Source: an uncultured Clostridia bacterium (GTDB taxonomy: Bacteria; Bacillota; Clostridia; Christensenellales; Borkfalkiaceae). From it: a stretch of 64,000 nt of DNA. Both the position numbers and the translations under genes were made by a program. Shown piece after piece: positions 1 to 8,249 of the stretch. The stretch covers positions 1 through 64,000 of the forward strand of contig CANQNO010000005.1 of assembly GCA_947625245.1 (NCBI GenBank), in the 5' to 3' direction. Numbering within the stretch: position 1 is the first letter of the stretch; the number at the start of each line of letters is the position of its first letter. The notes beneath the pieces are model-generated. The model saw only the letters and a program-made list of their open reading frames with translations. It was not told the origin of the DNA and ran no database searches.

Positions 1-73
1 GAAGGGACTTGAACCCCCATGGTCTCCCACAGGAACCTGAAACCTGCGCGTCTGCCAATTTCGCCACGTCCGC
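1..73 (-). tRNA. tRNA-Leu (CAG), 3' end cut by window edge
   Basis: Read on the minus strand from 73, the sequence has a GCGGACG acceptor half, a D-arm with AAATTGGCAGAC, an anticodon loop TTCAGGT (anticodon CAG), a long variable arm as expected for leucine, and a T-arm GGGGGTTCAAGTCCC. The 3' acceptor strand lies beyond position 1. The last anticodon-stem pair looks like a T-T mismatch. A consensus promoter lies just upstream. Confidence 0.93.
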
Positions 74-84
74 AAAACGGTTAA

Positions 85-113
85 ATTATAATAAACTGAT
101 TGATTTTTGTCAA
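85..113 (-). promoter_or_regulatory. Sigma-A-type promoter of tRNA-Leu
   Basis: On the minus strand TTGACA (108-113), a 17-bp spacer and TATAAT (85-90) form a perfect consensus promoter ending 11 bp before the tRNA. Confidence 0.85.
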
Positions 114-159
114 GCGATAAGTAAAATTTTATTGAAAATTAACTTTTGCCGCACGGGAT

Positions 160-188
160 ATGACAAACTGCAAGCAATATGATATAAT
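160..188 (+). promoter_or_regulatory. Promoter of the SDR gene
   Basis: ATGACA (160-165), 17-bp spacer, TATAAT (183-188), about 30 bp ahead of the start codon at 218. Confidence 0.7.
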
Positions 189-217
189 GGCATTATAAAT
201 TTTACGGAGAGCGGATC

Positions 218-1120
218 ATGAAAATTCTTGTAACGGGCGGCACGGTTTTTGTAAGTAAGAGCATTGCCGAATATTTTATAGGCAAAGGAGACGAAGTTTA
301 CGTTTTAAACCGCAACACCCGCCCGCAACCGGAGGGCGCACGGCTTATAGAAGCGGACAGGCTTAACCCCGGCAAAAAGCTGAAAGGCATGTATTTTGAC
401 GCCGTCTTTGACGCGACGCCCTATACCGCCGGGGATATCGACTGCCTTTTAAACGGCATAGGCGGGTTCGGCGTTTATATAATGATAAGCACAAGCGCGG
501 TATATCCCGAAACGCTAAAAAAGCCATATAAAGAGACGGACATATGCGGCGACAACAAGTTTTGGGGACTTTACGGGTCGAATAAAATAAAGGCAGAAAA
601 AACGCTGCTGGAGCGCGGTCCCGGAGCATATATCCTCCGCCCCTCTTATATTTACGGCGAGGGAAACAATTTGTACCGCGAATCCTTTGTATTTGACTGC
701 GCCGACAAAAATCTGCCTTTCTACCTGCCCGAAAACTGCGACCTGAAACTGCAATTTTCGTATATCGGCGATCTGTGCAGGCTTATTAGCGCAGTTGCCG
801 AAAAGCTGCCCGAAAACCATATTTTTAACGTAGGGGATATTCCCGTTACTGCGGAAGATTGGGTTCGCGCGGGCTATGCGGCATGCGGAAAATCACCTAA
901 GATAATACGTGTTCCCGCCGAATTTAAACTGCACAAGTACTTCCCCTTTTTGAATTACTCTTCGGAAATGGACGTAACGCGGCAAAACTCGCTGCTAAAC
1001 AATCTAATGCCGCTTGAAGAGGGACTTAAACGCTCGCGCGGGTGGTACCAAAAGTACGGCGACGGCACGGTGCGCAAAAAGGATTACAGGGGTTTTATAG
1101 AGCAAAACTTTGAAGTTTAA
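218..1120 (+). CDS. NAD-dependent epimerase/dehydratase (extended SDR family)
   Basis: A 300-residue extended short-chain dehydrogenase. The N-terminus has a Rossmann dinucleotide-binding motif (TGGTVFV, residues 6-12) and the catalytic pair Y119-x-x-x-K123 (YGSNK). These proteins use bound NAD(P) to epimerise or dehydrate nucleotide sugars or related alcohols in the cytoplasm; the substrate cannot be read from sequence. The start at 218 follows a GGAGAG Shine-Dalgarno. It is monocistronic, with its own promoter, and no sugar genes stand beside it. Family assignment is firm, substrate unknown. Confidence 0.88.
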   Translation: MKILVTGGTVFVSKSIAEYFIGKGDEVYVLNRNTRPQPEGARLIEADRLNPGKKLKGMYFDAVFDATPYTAGDIDCLLNGIGGFGVYIMISTSAVYPETLKKPYKETDICGDNKFWGLYGSNKIKAEKTLLERGPGAYILRPSYIYGEGNNLYRESFVFDCADKNLPFYLPENCDLKLQFSYIGDLCRLISAVAEKLPENHIFNVGDIPVTAEDWVRAGYAACGKSPKIIRVPAEFKLHKYFPFLNYSSEMDVTRQNSLLNNLMPLEEGLKRSRGWYQKYGDGTVRKKDYRGFIEQNFEV

Positions 1121-1171
1121 CGACAAAAACTTTAAATCTGTTTAAAAACCGCCGATGTGACGAACGGTGTC

Positions 1172-1200
1172 TTGACTTTGCGGTATGGCAAAAGTATATT
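1172..1200 (+). promoter_or_regulatory. Promoter of the membrane XRE gene
   Basis: TTGACT (1172-1177), 17-bp spacer, TATATT (1195-1200), 25 bp before the start codon. Confidence 0.75.
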
Positions 1201-1224
1201 TGAACCGAACGCGGAGGTGAAAAA

Positions 1225-1713
1225 ATGACGTTCGGTGAAAAACTGAAAAAACTAAGAAAAGACAACAATCTTACACAGGAAGATCTGGCGGAAAAAATTT
1301 ATGTGACCCGCACGGCAGTATCCAAATGGGAAACGGGCAAAGGCTTTCCCGCAATCGACAGTTTAAAGCTGATATCGGACTTATTTAAAATTTCCATAGA
1401 CGAACTAATTTCTGACGGAGACGTGGAAAACAAACGGCTTTTGGAAGAAAAAGTTTCTAAAAGATTTTATATTGCGGCGGTGATATGCCTTGCAATTTCA
1501 ACCGCATGCTCACTGCTGGCGTATTTTTTAAACAAGTACTTATTGATAGCCGCAGGAATTGCCGCTTTGGGATACATAGTTTTCGGTATGCTGACCAAAC
1601 CGAAATACAAGCGCATTAAAACAAAACGCCTTGTGGCGGCGTATGTTGTATCGCGGATCGCCGTTTTGGCTTTTGTAACGGCGATAATGGTTATCACCGT
1701 TATGAGGATATGA
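1225..1713 (+). CDS. XRE-family regulator with C-terminal membrane segments
   Basis: A 162-residue protein. Residues 1-60 form a Cro/C1-type helix-turn-helix (FGEKLKKLRKDNNLTQEDLA, then TRTAVSKWETGKG), followed by a short linker and about three hydrophobic segments (roughly 80-98, 101-118 and 130-158) separated by a basic KPKYKRIKTKR loop. This layout is common in Firmicutes and suggests a membrane-tethered DNA-binding protein that senses something at the envelope. The start follows GGAGGTG. A strong terminator follows at once, so it is transcribed alone. Target genes are unknown. Confidence 0.85.
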   Translation: MTFGEKLKKLRKDNNLTQEDLAEKIYVTRTAVSKWETGKGFPAIDSLKLISDLFKISIDELISDGDVENKRLLEEKVSKRFYIAAVICLAISTACSLLAYFLNKYLLIAAGIAALGYIVFGMLTKPKYKRIKTKRLVAAYVVSRIAVLAFVTAIMVITVMRI

Positions 1714-1721
1714 TAAAATGC

Positions 1722-1757
1722 AAAAAACTCACAGGCACGTATGCCTGCGAGTTTTTT
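1722..1757 (+). terminator. Intrinsic terminator after the membrane XRE gene
   Basis: An inverted repeat (AAAAAACTC-CAGGCA / TGCCTG-GAGTTTTTT) around a CGTA loop, followed by a T-run. Confidence 0.85.
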
Positions 1758-2136
1758 TAAAGGAGACTTTTTTACTTATCTTCGTAATAGCCATGATCAG
1801 ACCACGGGGGACGAGCGCGGATTTCTCAAAACAGCACAGTGCGCTGTTCCCCTCTTCGTAATAGCCATGAGCAGACCACGGGGGGATTCTCTCGGTCAAT
1901 CGCCCGCTTCGCGGGTCTCATATCCCTCGAAATGACAAGCTCGTAATGGGTTTTGTTATTATTAGAAAGCATTTAAGAAGGGAAACCGCGGAGAAGCGAG
2001 CAAGACAAGGAGCCTGCGGATTTTGCGAAGGGATCGTACAAAGAAGTACGTGTCGTACCGAAGGCGTTAGCCTTACCAAGCACAAACGTAAAGGCGACAA
2101 AGTATTGCGAAGCTTATACGCGGTTACGGGAGGAGT
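1758..2136. other. Gene-free stretch with direct repeats and hairpins
   Basis: No credible gene. It contains a 32-bp near-perfect direct repeat (1780-1811 and 1854-1885), a small hairpin AACAGC/GCTGTT (about 1829-1848) between the copies, a hairpin built on CCCGCTTCGCGGG (about 1902-1917), and at about 2051-2076 a hairpin-forming block that recurs in inverted orientation near 37.42 kb. Short ORFs here show no family resemblance. Confidence 0.55.
1780..1885. repeat. Two 32-bp direct repeats, 74-bp period
   Basis: Copies at 1780-1811 and 1854-1885 share CTTCGTAATAGCCATG, then AGACCACGGGGG, with one internal substitution (TGATCAG versus TGAGCAG) and drift at the last base. Confidence 0.85.
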
Positions 2137-2907
2137 TTATTCTAACGCTTCCAACAGCAACTTATCAGCCACCAACGCAATAAACTCGCTGTTGGTAGGA
2201 CGCTCGTTGCCTATATAAACTTTAGCGCCGAATATCGAGCTGATAGCATCCGTCCTGCCCTTATTCCACGCCACCTCTATTGCATGCCGTATGGCGCGCT
2301 CAACCTTGCTTGCGGTGGTCTGGAAGCGCTCGCCTATTTTGGGATAAAGCTCTTTTGTTACGCGGTTTATAATGCTCTGGTCCTCGACCGTCATTTTTAT
2401 CCCCTCGCGCAGGTATGTAAATCCCTTAATATGCGGCGGTATGCCTATCGTCACAAAAATATTGCTTATCTTTTCGTCTATGGAATTTATCTTGCGCTTG
2501 TCGCGCGGCTTTTCGCCGACGCGGTAGTCTATAGCTCTGTCGGAGGACAGATCTTTTATACGGTCGATAACCGTTTCGGGATCGACGGGCTTTACAAGGT
2601 AATACACAGCGCCGTTTTCGATAGCCGAATTGATTATTTTATCTTCGAGATAGCTACCTATCGCGATAGGAATACACGGCAGATTGCTCTGTTTTATGAA
2701 TTTAAGAACGCTTATGCCGTCTTTACCGCTAAGAACCAAATCGACGATGGCGACATCGGGCTTGTTCTGCTTCAATAACTCAATCGCCGTATTACCGTTA
2801 GAAGTAGCCGCACAAACGGACAATCCCTCTTCGCTCTCGATAATACCTTTCAATTCGCGTAAAAATTCTTCGTTGTTCTCAAAAATCGCGATATTCGCTG
2901 TTTTCAT
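2137..2907 (-). CDS. spo0A: Stage 0 sporulation response regulator Spo0A
   Basis: 256 residues. The N-terminal receiver (1-120) has acidic residues EN near 10-11, the phosphoacceptor D56 in VAIVDLVLSGKDG, and a conserved lysine in YYLVKPVD. The C-terminal DNA-binding domain carries the Spo0A signature (GIPPHIKGFTYLREG; ASKVERAIRHAIEVAW; IGNERPTNSEFI). It is the master regulator of entry into sporulation and binds 0A boxes when phosphorylated. Unlike the common arrangement, spoIVB is not adjacent; the gene stands alone after an ABC-F gene. A consensus promoter and a possible 0A box lie upstream. Confidence 0.97.
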   Translation of the reverse strand: MKTANIAIFENNEEFLRELKGIIESEEGLSVCAATSNGNTAIELLKQNKPDVAIVDLVLSGKDGISVLKFIKQSNLPCIPIAIGSYLEDKIINSAIENGAVYYLVKPVDPETVIDRIKDLSSDRAIDYRVGEKPRDKRKINSIDEKISNIFVTIGIPPHIKGFTYLREGIKMTVEDQSIINRVTKELYPKIGERFQTTASKVERAIRHAIEVAWNKGRTDAISSIFGAKVYIGNERPTNSEFIALVADKLLLEALE

Positions 2908-2940
2908 TTAATTTACCTCTCAATTTGATGGTTCGATTAA

Positions 2941-2969
2941 ATTATACAGCCGATTTTCGGAATTGTAAA
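2941..2969 (-). promoter_or_regulatory. Sigma-A-type promoter of spo0A
   Basis: On the minus strand TTTACA (2964-2969), 17-bp spacer and TATAAT (2941-2946), 34 bp upstream of the start codon. A GAGAGG ribosome site follows. Confidence 0.8.
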
Positions 2970-3020
2970 GATAATTTTGTAAAATATTCAAAAATAATTT
3001 GTGGTATTTTTGACGATTTC

Positions 3021-3027
3021 TGACGAA
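3021..3027 (+). promoter_or_regulatory. Possible 0A box upstream of spo0A
   Basis: TGACGAA fits the known Spo0A core TGNCGAA; a near copy TGACGAT lies 10 bp before it. It sits about 115 bp upstream of spo0A, so autoregulation is plausible but rests on a seven-base match. Confidence 0.35.
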
Positions 3028-3046
3028 TATTGTACAATATTACCGT

Positions 3047-4624
3047 TTATTTCGTTACAATATCAAGATATTCGTCGTAAGTTACGGTTTTATCGAAAAC
3101 TTTGTTGCCGTTGATTTCTATGATTCTGTTGGCGACGGTGTTCATGAGTTCCTGGTCGTGCGAGGTGAAAAGCATGCACCCTTTAAAATTTTTCATGCCG
3201 TTGTTGAGGGCGGTTATGGATTCGAGGTCGAGGTGGTTTGTGGGCTCGTCGAAAATCAGGAAATTACTGCCTTCGAGCATCATCTTTGCGAGCATGCAGC
3301 GCACTTTTTCGCCTCCCGAAAGCACCTTTGCCTGCTTTAACGCCTCTTCGCCCGAAAACAACATTCTGCCCAGCCAGCCGCGGAGATATTCTTCGTAATG
3401 GTCCTTTGAGAATTGGGAAAGCCACTCCACCAGAGTGTATTCGCAGCCCTGAAAGTATTCGTTATTGTTTTCGGGGAAGTACGAAAAGGTAATTGTCTTG
3501 CCCCACTTTACCGTGCCCGCGTCCGGGCGCACTTTGCCACAGAGCACGTCGTATAGCATGGAGACGGTTGTACTCTTATCCGAAACTATGCCTATCTTTT
3601 CGTCGTGCTGGACGGTGAAAGACAGGTTTTCGAAATAGCCCTTTTTGGTAAGCCCCTCAACAGAGAGGATATCGTTGCCTATCTCCTTTTCGAATTTGAA
3701 ATCTATATAGGGATATTTCCTGAGCGAGGGTTTAAAGTCGGCTATGGTAAGCTTTTCGAGTTCTTTTTTACGGGAAGTCGCCTGACGGGATTTGGAAGCG
3801 TTTGCGGCGAACCGCGCTATAAATTCCTGCAATTCCTTTGCGCGCTGCTCGTTCTTTTTGTTGAGGTCGCGCTGTTGACGTGCAAGCAGCTGGCTGGTTT
3901 CGTACCAGAAATCGTAATTGCCGAGCACCATGTTTATTTTACCGAAATCCACGTCGCAGATATGGGTGCAGACCTTATTTAAAAAGTGCCTGTTGTGCGA
4001 GACGATGATTATGGTGTTTTCGAAGTCCAGAAGATAATTTTCAAGCCAGCGCACCGTTTTTATATCGAGGTTGTTGGTGGGCTCGTCCAGCAACAGGACG
4101 TCGGGATTGCCGAAAAGCGCCTGTGCGAGCAACACTTTGATTTTAAGCTTTGCGTCAAGGTCGCGCATTAGGGTATAGTGATATTCTTCGGTTATGTCGA
4201 GGGCGTTCAAAAGGCTCTGCGCGCCGAATTCCGCGTCCCAGCCGCCGAGTTCGGAAAACTCGCTTTCAAGTTCGCTTGCGCGGACGCCGTCCTCTTCCGA
4301 AAAATCCGCCTTGGCGTACAGTGCGTCCTTTTCGTCCATTATTTCCACAAGCCGCCTGTGCCCGAGCATAACCGCGCGCAAAACGGTGACGTCGTCAAAG
4401 GCGTTCTGGTTTTGCTGCAAAACAGACATCCTCTCGTTTTTGTCGAGGGTGACGTCGCCCTTGTTAGGCTCTATTTCGCCGCTGAGAACCTTTAAAAACG
4501 TGGATTTGCCCGCGCCGTTAGCGCCGATTATGCCGTAGCAATTTCCCTTTGTGAACCTGAGGTTTACGTCCTCGAAGAGTTTTTTACTGCCGTACTGCAA
4601 TGAAACGTTGTTTACCGAAAGCAT
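3047..4624 (-). CDS. ABC-F family ATPase (YkpA/YbiT-like)
   Basis: A soluble 525-residue protein with two ATP-binding domains and no membrane segments, as in ABC-F proteins that act on the ribosome. The first domain has Walker A GANGAGKST and Walker B VLLLDEPTNNLD, but its signature is degenerate (DLDAKLKIKVLLAQALFG). The second has a diverged Walker A region (VSDKSTT), an intact signature LSGGEKVR and Walker B FLIFDEPTNHLD. A basic linker (about residues 240-300: QQRDLNKKNEQRAKEL, ASKSRQATSRKK) joins them. Closest in pattern to Bacillus YkpA. Housekeeping translation factor or antibiotic protection cannot be separated from sequence. Confidence 0.9.
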   Translation of the reverse strand: MLSVNNVSLQYGSKKLFEDVNLRFTKGNCYGIIGANGAGKSTFLKVLSGEIEPNKGDVTLDKNERMSVLQQNQNAFDDVTVLRAVMLGHRRLVEIMDEKDALYAKADFSEEDGVRASELESEFSELGGWDAEFGAQSLLNALDITEEYHYTLMRDLDAKLKIKVLLAQALFGNPDVLLLDEPTNNLDIKTVRWLENYLLDFENTIIIVSHNRHFLNKVCTHICDVDFGKINMVLGNYDFWYETSQLLARQQRDLNKKNEQRAKELQEFIARFAANASKSRQATSRKKELEKLTIADFKPSLRKYPYIDFKFEKEIGNDILSVEGLTKKGYFENLSFTVQHDEKIGIVSDKSTTVSMLYDVLCGKVRPDAGTVKWGKTITFSYFPENNNEYFQGCEYTLVEWLSQFSKDHYEEYLRGWLGRMLFSGEEALKQAKVLSGGEKVRCMLAKMMLEGSNFLIFDEPTNHLDLESITALNNGMKNFKGCMLFTSHDQELMNTVANRIIEINGNKVFDKTVTYDEYLDIVTK

Positions 4625-4638
4625 TTATTTTTTTCCTT

Positions 4639-6429
4639 TTATTTTTTTATTTCAGACACCGCCGTCTGACGGTTTTCTTTAAAGCGGCTGTTGAACAGCT
4701 CTGCATAAAAACCGTTTAAGGCGAGAAGTTCTTTATGGGTTCCCCTTTCCACTATCCTGCCGTCGTCCATGACAAGAATAAGGTCGGAGTTTTGCACCGT
4801 GGAAAGCCTGTGGGCGACGATAAAGCACGTTCTGCCCTCCATCAGTTTCCCGAAGGCGTTTTGTATGCGCATTTCGGTGCGGGTGTCTATTGAGGATGTG
4901 GCTTCGTCCAAAATCAGCATGGGCGGAACCGCCAGCATGACGCGGGTTATGCAGAGAAGCTGCTTTTGACCCTGCGAGAGATTGCCGCCGTCCTCAGACA
5001 AAACGGTGTTGTAGCCCTGCGGGAGTTGCATTATAAAGTTGTGGGCGTCAGCCGCTTTAGCCGCTTTTATTACTTCCTCTTCGGTGGCGTCGGGCTTGCC
5101 CAGTGCGATATTTTGGCGCACGGTGCCGCTCTTTATCCATACGTCCTGCAAAACCATTGCGAAGTTGGAGCGCAAAGACTGCCTTTTTACGTTTAAAATG
5201 TTTTTGCCGTCAACCGAAATTTCACCCGAAACGGGGTCGTAAAAGCGCATTAAAAGATTTATGAGCGTGGTCTTGCCGCAACCAGTAGATCCGACTATCG
5301 CTATCCGCCGCCCCGCTTCCGCCTTTACGCAGACGTCGCTTATAAGGCTCTTTGCGGGGGAATAGGAAAAGTATACGTTTTTGAGCTCCACGTCGCCCCG
5401 CGCCCGTCCCAAACTTTCCGCCGACGGCAGATCGGGCGTTTCGGCGGGTTGGTCTATCACTTCGTAAATTCTGCCCGCGCAAGCGATCGCGTTCTGCAAT
5501 TCGGCGACTACGCCCGAAATTTCGTTGAAGGGTTTGGCGTATTGGTTGGCATAAGACAAAAGGCTTGTCAAAATGCCCACGGAAAAGGCAACGGGCAGGG
5601 GTGTGCCGTTTACGAGCATCAGCGCGCCCGCAAGCGCGACGGCGGCGTAAACCAGCGAATTGAGAAAGCGCGTACAGGGATTTACGAGCGAGGAAAAGAA
5701 CACCGATTTTACCGAAACTTTTGTGAGGCGTTTATTTACGGCGTCGAATTTTTCAAGGTTTTCATCCTCGTGCGAGAACGCCTGCACCACCTTTACGTTG
5801 CCTATCATCTCGTCGATGAACGCAGTCTGTTCGCCCCGTACTTCGGAAGTTTCCCTGAACATGGAATAGGTGCGCCCCGATATGAATTTGGCAACCAAAA
5901 GGGAAAGCGGGGTGAGCACGAAAACTATGAGCGCTATCACCCAGTTTATATACAGCATTACGCCGAGGGTGCCCGCTATTGTAAGAACGCCCGTAAACAG
6001 CTGCGTAAAGCCCATAAGCAACCCTTCGGAGAATTGCTCCACGTCGGCGACGACCCTGCCCACGATGTCGCCCACAGAGTGCCCGTCCAAAAACGCGAGG
6101 GGCAATCTTTGTATCTTTTCAAAGGCTTCGCGGCGGATATCGGCGACCGCGTTATAGGCTATATGGTCGTTTATAACCCCCATAAGCCATTGTGAAAGGC
6201 AGGTGACCGCTATAGCCGCGCCCGTCTTTATGAATTCTGCGCATATGCCCCGCAAATCTATCTGCCCGGGTTCGGTTATCATGTCTATTATTCTGCCGAA
6301 AAAAATGGGAACGGCGAGAGTGCCGGCAACCGTGACCGTTGCAAATAAAAGCGCGCCTGCAACCCAAAATTTGTAGGGAGCGAGCTGTTTTAAAATTCTC
6401 CCGAATATGCCTTTACGCCGGGTTTTCAT
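4639..6429 (-). CDS. ABC exporter subunit with consensus ATPase site
   Basis: 596 residues: a six-helix exporter membrane domain (about 15-320) fused to an ATPase domain with Walker A GSTGCGKTT, signature LSQGQ, Walker B LILDEATSSID (catalytic glutamate present) and switch histidine in VAHRLS. It overlaps the upstream exporter gene by 17 bp, and the partner lacks the glutamate, as in heterodimeric exporters of the BmrCD/LmrCD/TM287-288 type. It probably exports lipids or drugs; no regulator or resistance marker identifies the substrate. Confidence 0.92.
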   Translation of the reverse strand: MKTRRKGIFGRILKQLAPYKFWVAGALLFATVTVAGTLAVPIFFGRIIDMITEPGQIDLRGICAEFIKTGAAIAVTCLSQWLMGVINDHIAYNAVADIRREAFEKIQRLPLAFLDGHSVGDIVGRVVADVEQFSEGLLMGFTQLFTGVLTIAGTLGVMLYINWVIALIVFVLTPLSLLVAKFISGRTYSMFRETSEVRGEQTAFIDEMIGNVKVVQAFSHEDENLEKFDAVNKRLTKVSVKSVFFSSLVNPCTRFLNSLVYAAVALAGALMLVNGTPLPVAFSVGILTSLLSYANQYAKPFNEISGVVAELQNAIACAGRIYEVIDQPAETPDLPSAESLGRARGDVELKNVYFSYSPAKSLISDVCVKAEAGRRIAIVGSTGCGKTTLINLLMRFYDPVSGEISVDGKNILNVKRQSLRSNFAMVLQDVWIKSGTVRQNIALGKPDATEEEVIKAAKAADAHNFIMQLPQGYNTVLSEDGGNLSQGQKQLLCITRVMLAVPPMLILDEATSSIDTRTEMRIQNAFGKLMEGRTCFIVAHRLSTVQNSDLILVMDDGRIVERGTHKELLALNGFYAELFNSRFKENRQTAVSEIKK

Positions 6430-8161
6430 TTCCGTCCTCCTCCGGGAACTGCGAAAAATGAATTTCCCTGTACAGCGCGCAGTCTTTTAAGAGCTGTTCG
6501 TGAGTGCCCGTTCCGACGAGTTTGCCGCCGTCGAGCACCAGAATTTTATCCGCGCGGCGGATAGACGAAGTTCGCTGGGAAACTATGAAGACCGTGGGGC
6601 GGTAGTCAAGCTTCTCAAGCGAAGCGTTCAAGGCGGCGTCCGTGGCATAGTCGAGCGCGGACGCGCTGTCGTCAAGTATCAGAATTTTGGGCTTTTTTAC
6701 GAGGGCGCGCGCAATTGTGAGCCGCTGGCGCTGTCCGCCCGAAAAGTTTTTGCCGCCCTGCTCCACCCTTTCGTCGAGCCCGGACGGCTTTGAGGCGACG
6801 ACTTCTTCCGCCTGTGCGGTTTTAATTGCCTGCATTATTTCTTCGTCGGTGGCGTCGTTTTTGCCCCAACGGATATTTTCGCGCAGAGTGCCCTCAAAAA
6901 GAACGGCGCGCTGGGGCACTATCCCGCAGGATTCCCTCAGCTTTTCGTCGCCTATGCGGTTTACGTTTATGCCGTTTACGAGCACTTCGCCCGAAACGGC
7001 GTCGTAAAAGTGCGGTATAAGATTTACGAGCGTGGTCTTGCCCGAACCCGTGCCGCCTATAATTCCTATAGTCTGCCCGCTCTCCGCGGTAAAGGAAATG
7101 CCGTCGAGCGCGTTGACTTCGCCGCCGTTGTAGTTGGCGCACACGTTGACGAATTCCACTTCCGCGCCCGCGCCCTTAAACACTTCGCCTGCGGCGGGCT
7201 CGCCCGAAATTAGAGTTTTTTGCATTTCGAGGACTTCGGATATTCTGCCCGCGCTCGCAAAAGATTTTGTGACAGTTATTATGAGATTTGCGAGTTTTAT
7301 AAGCTCGACGAGTATCTGCGACATGTAATTGTACAGCGCGATAACCTTGCCCTGCGTCAAAACGCCCTCGCCCACCTGCACCGCGCCCGTATAGAGCAAA
7401 ACAATTATGGTGACGTTTACTATTGCATAGGTCAACGGGTTTGTCAACGCCGAAATTTTGCCGACGAAGATCTGGGATTTTTTGAGGTTGCCGTTGCGGT
7501 AGCGGAATTCGGAAATTTCGTCGTCCTCTTTGCAGAAAGCGCGGATGACCCTTGCGCCCGTAAGCGATTCGCGGGTGACCGTAGTGACGCCGTCGAGGCG
7601 CGACTGCGCCTTTTTGTATAAGGGGACGCATACGAACATTACGGCAAACACTATTATGAACAGCGCGCCCACCGAAAGGGCGAATATCCCGCCCGCAACC
7701 GCGCTTATGGCAAACGCCATGGCGGTGGCGCCGAAAACTATAAAGGGCGAACGCATGAACAGCCTTAATACAAGGTTTACCCCCGACTGAAGCTGGTTGA
7801 CGTCCGAAGTGATGCGCGTAATCATTTTGGGAGTGCCCAACTCGTCCGCGCAACCGTACGGCAGGGATTGCATTTTGCGGAAAAGGTCGCGGCGGAGTTC
7901 TTCCGAAAAGCCCACGGCGGCGCGCGCGGCGAAATACTGCGCGGATACCGACGCTGCAAGCCCCGCAAAACCGAGGGCGATGAGAATAAGGCATGCGTAA
8001 ACGATATAGCCCGTTCCCCTGCCGCCCGTAACGCCGTTGTCGATTATAGCTGCGACTATTACGGGAACGAACAGTTCGAAACAGGCTTCTATGAATTTGA
8101 ACAGCGGCGCAGTGACCGCCTGCGCCCTGTAGTTTTTAAGATATTTCAAAAGCTTGCGCAT
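6413..8161 (-). CDS. ABC exporter subunit with degenerate ATPase site
   Basis: 582 residues, first gene of the pair. Membrane domain about residues 15-310, then Walker A GGTGSGKTT, signature FSGGQRQR and Walker B LILDDSASALD, where aspartate replaces the catalytic glutamate. The switch histidine is also replaced (FIVSQRTSS has Q where H is usual). These changes mark the non-hydrolysing site of a heterodimeric exporter. The 17-bp overlap with the downstream gene argues for coupled translation in equal amounts. Confidence 0.92.
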   Translation of the reverse strand: MRKLLKYLKNYRAQAVTAPLFKFIEACFELFVPVIVAAIIDNGVTGGRGTGYIVYACLILIALGFAGLAASVSAQYFAARAAVGFSEELRRDLFRKMQSLPYGCADELGTPKMITRITSDVNQLQSGVNLVLRLFMRSPFIVFGATAMAFAISAVAGGIFALSVGALFIIVFAVMFVCVPLYKKAQSRLDGVTTVTRESLTGARVIRAFCKEDDEISEFRYRNGNLKKSQIFVGKISALTNPLTYAIVNVTIIVLLYTGAVQVGEGVLTQGKVIALYNYMSQILVELIKLANLIITVTKSFASAGRISEVLEMQKTLISGEPAAGEVFKGAGAEVEFVNVCANYNGGEVNALDGISFTAESGQTIGIIGGTGSGKTTLVNLIPHFYDAVSGEVLVNGINVNRIGDEKLRESCGIVPQRAVLFEGTLRENIRWGKNDATDEEIMQAIKTAQAEEVVASKPSGLDERVEQGGKNFSGGQRQRLTIARALVKKPKILILDDSASALDYATDAALNASLEKLDYRPTVFIVSQRTSSIRRADKILVLDGGKLVGTGTHEQLLKDCALYREIHFSQFPEEDGNENPA

Positions 8162-8214
8162 ACCGTAAAATTATAACATTTATGCCCCGAAAAAGCAAAT
8201 TATATTAAATGCGT

Positions 8215-8243
8215 TTGCAATTATAATTATAATTTGGTAAAAT
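8215..8243 (+). promoter_or_regulatory. Promoter placing transcription start at or near the start codon
   Basis: TTGCAA (8215-8220), 17-bp spacer, TAAAAT (8238-8243). Transcription would begin at about 8250, the A of the ATG. An alternative TATAAT (8228-8233) would leave only about 10 nt of leader. No Shine-Dalgarno is visible. Confidence 0.5.
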
Positions 8244-8249
8244 TCCCGT

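Noticed and set aside
5449..6195. Long plus-strand reading frame opposite the ABC exporter gene
   Set aside because: It lies wholly antisense to a clear ABC exporter gene, is rich in Arg/His/Tyr as shadows are, and matches no family.
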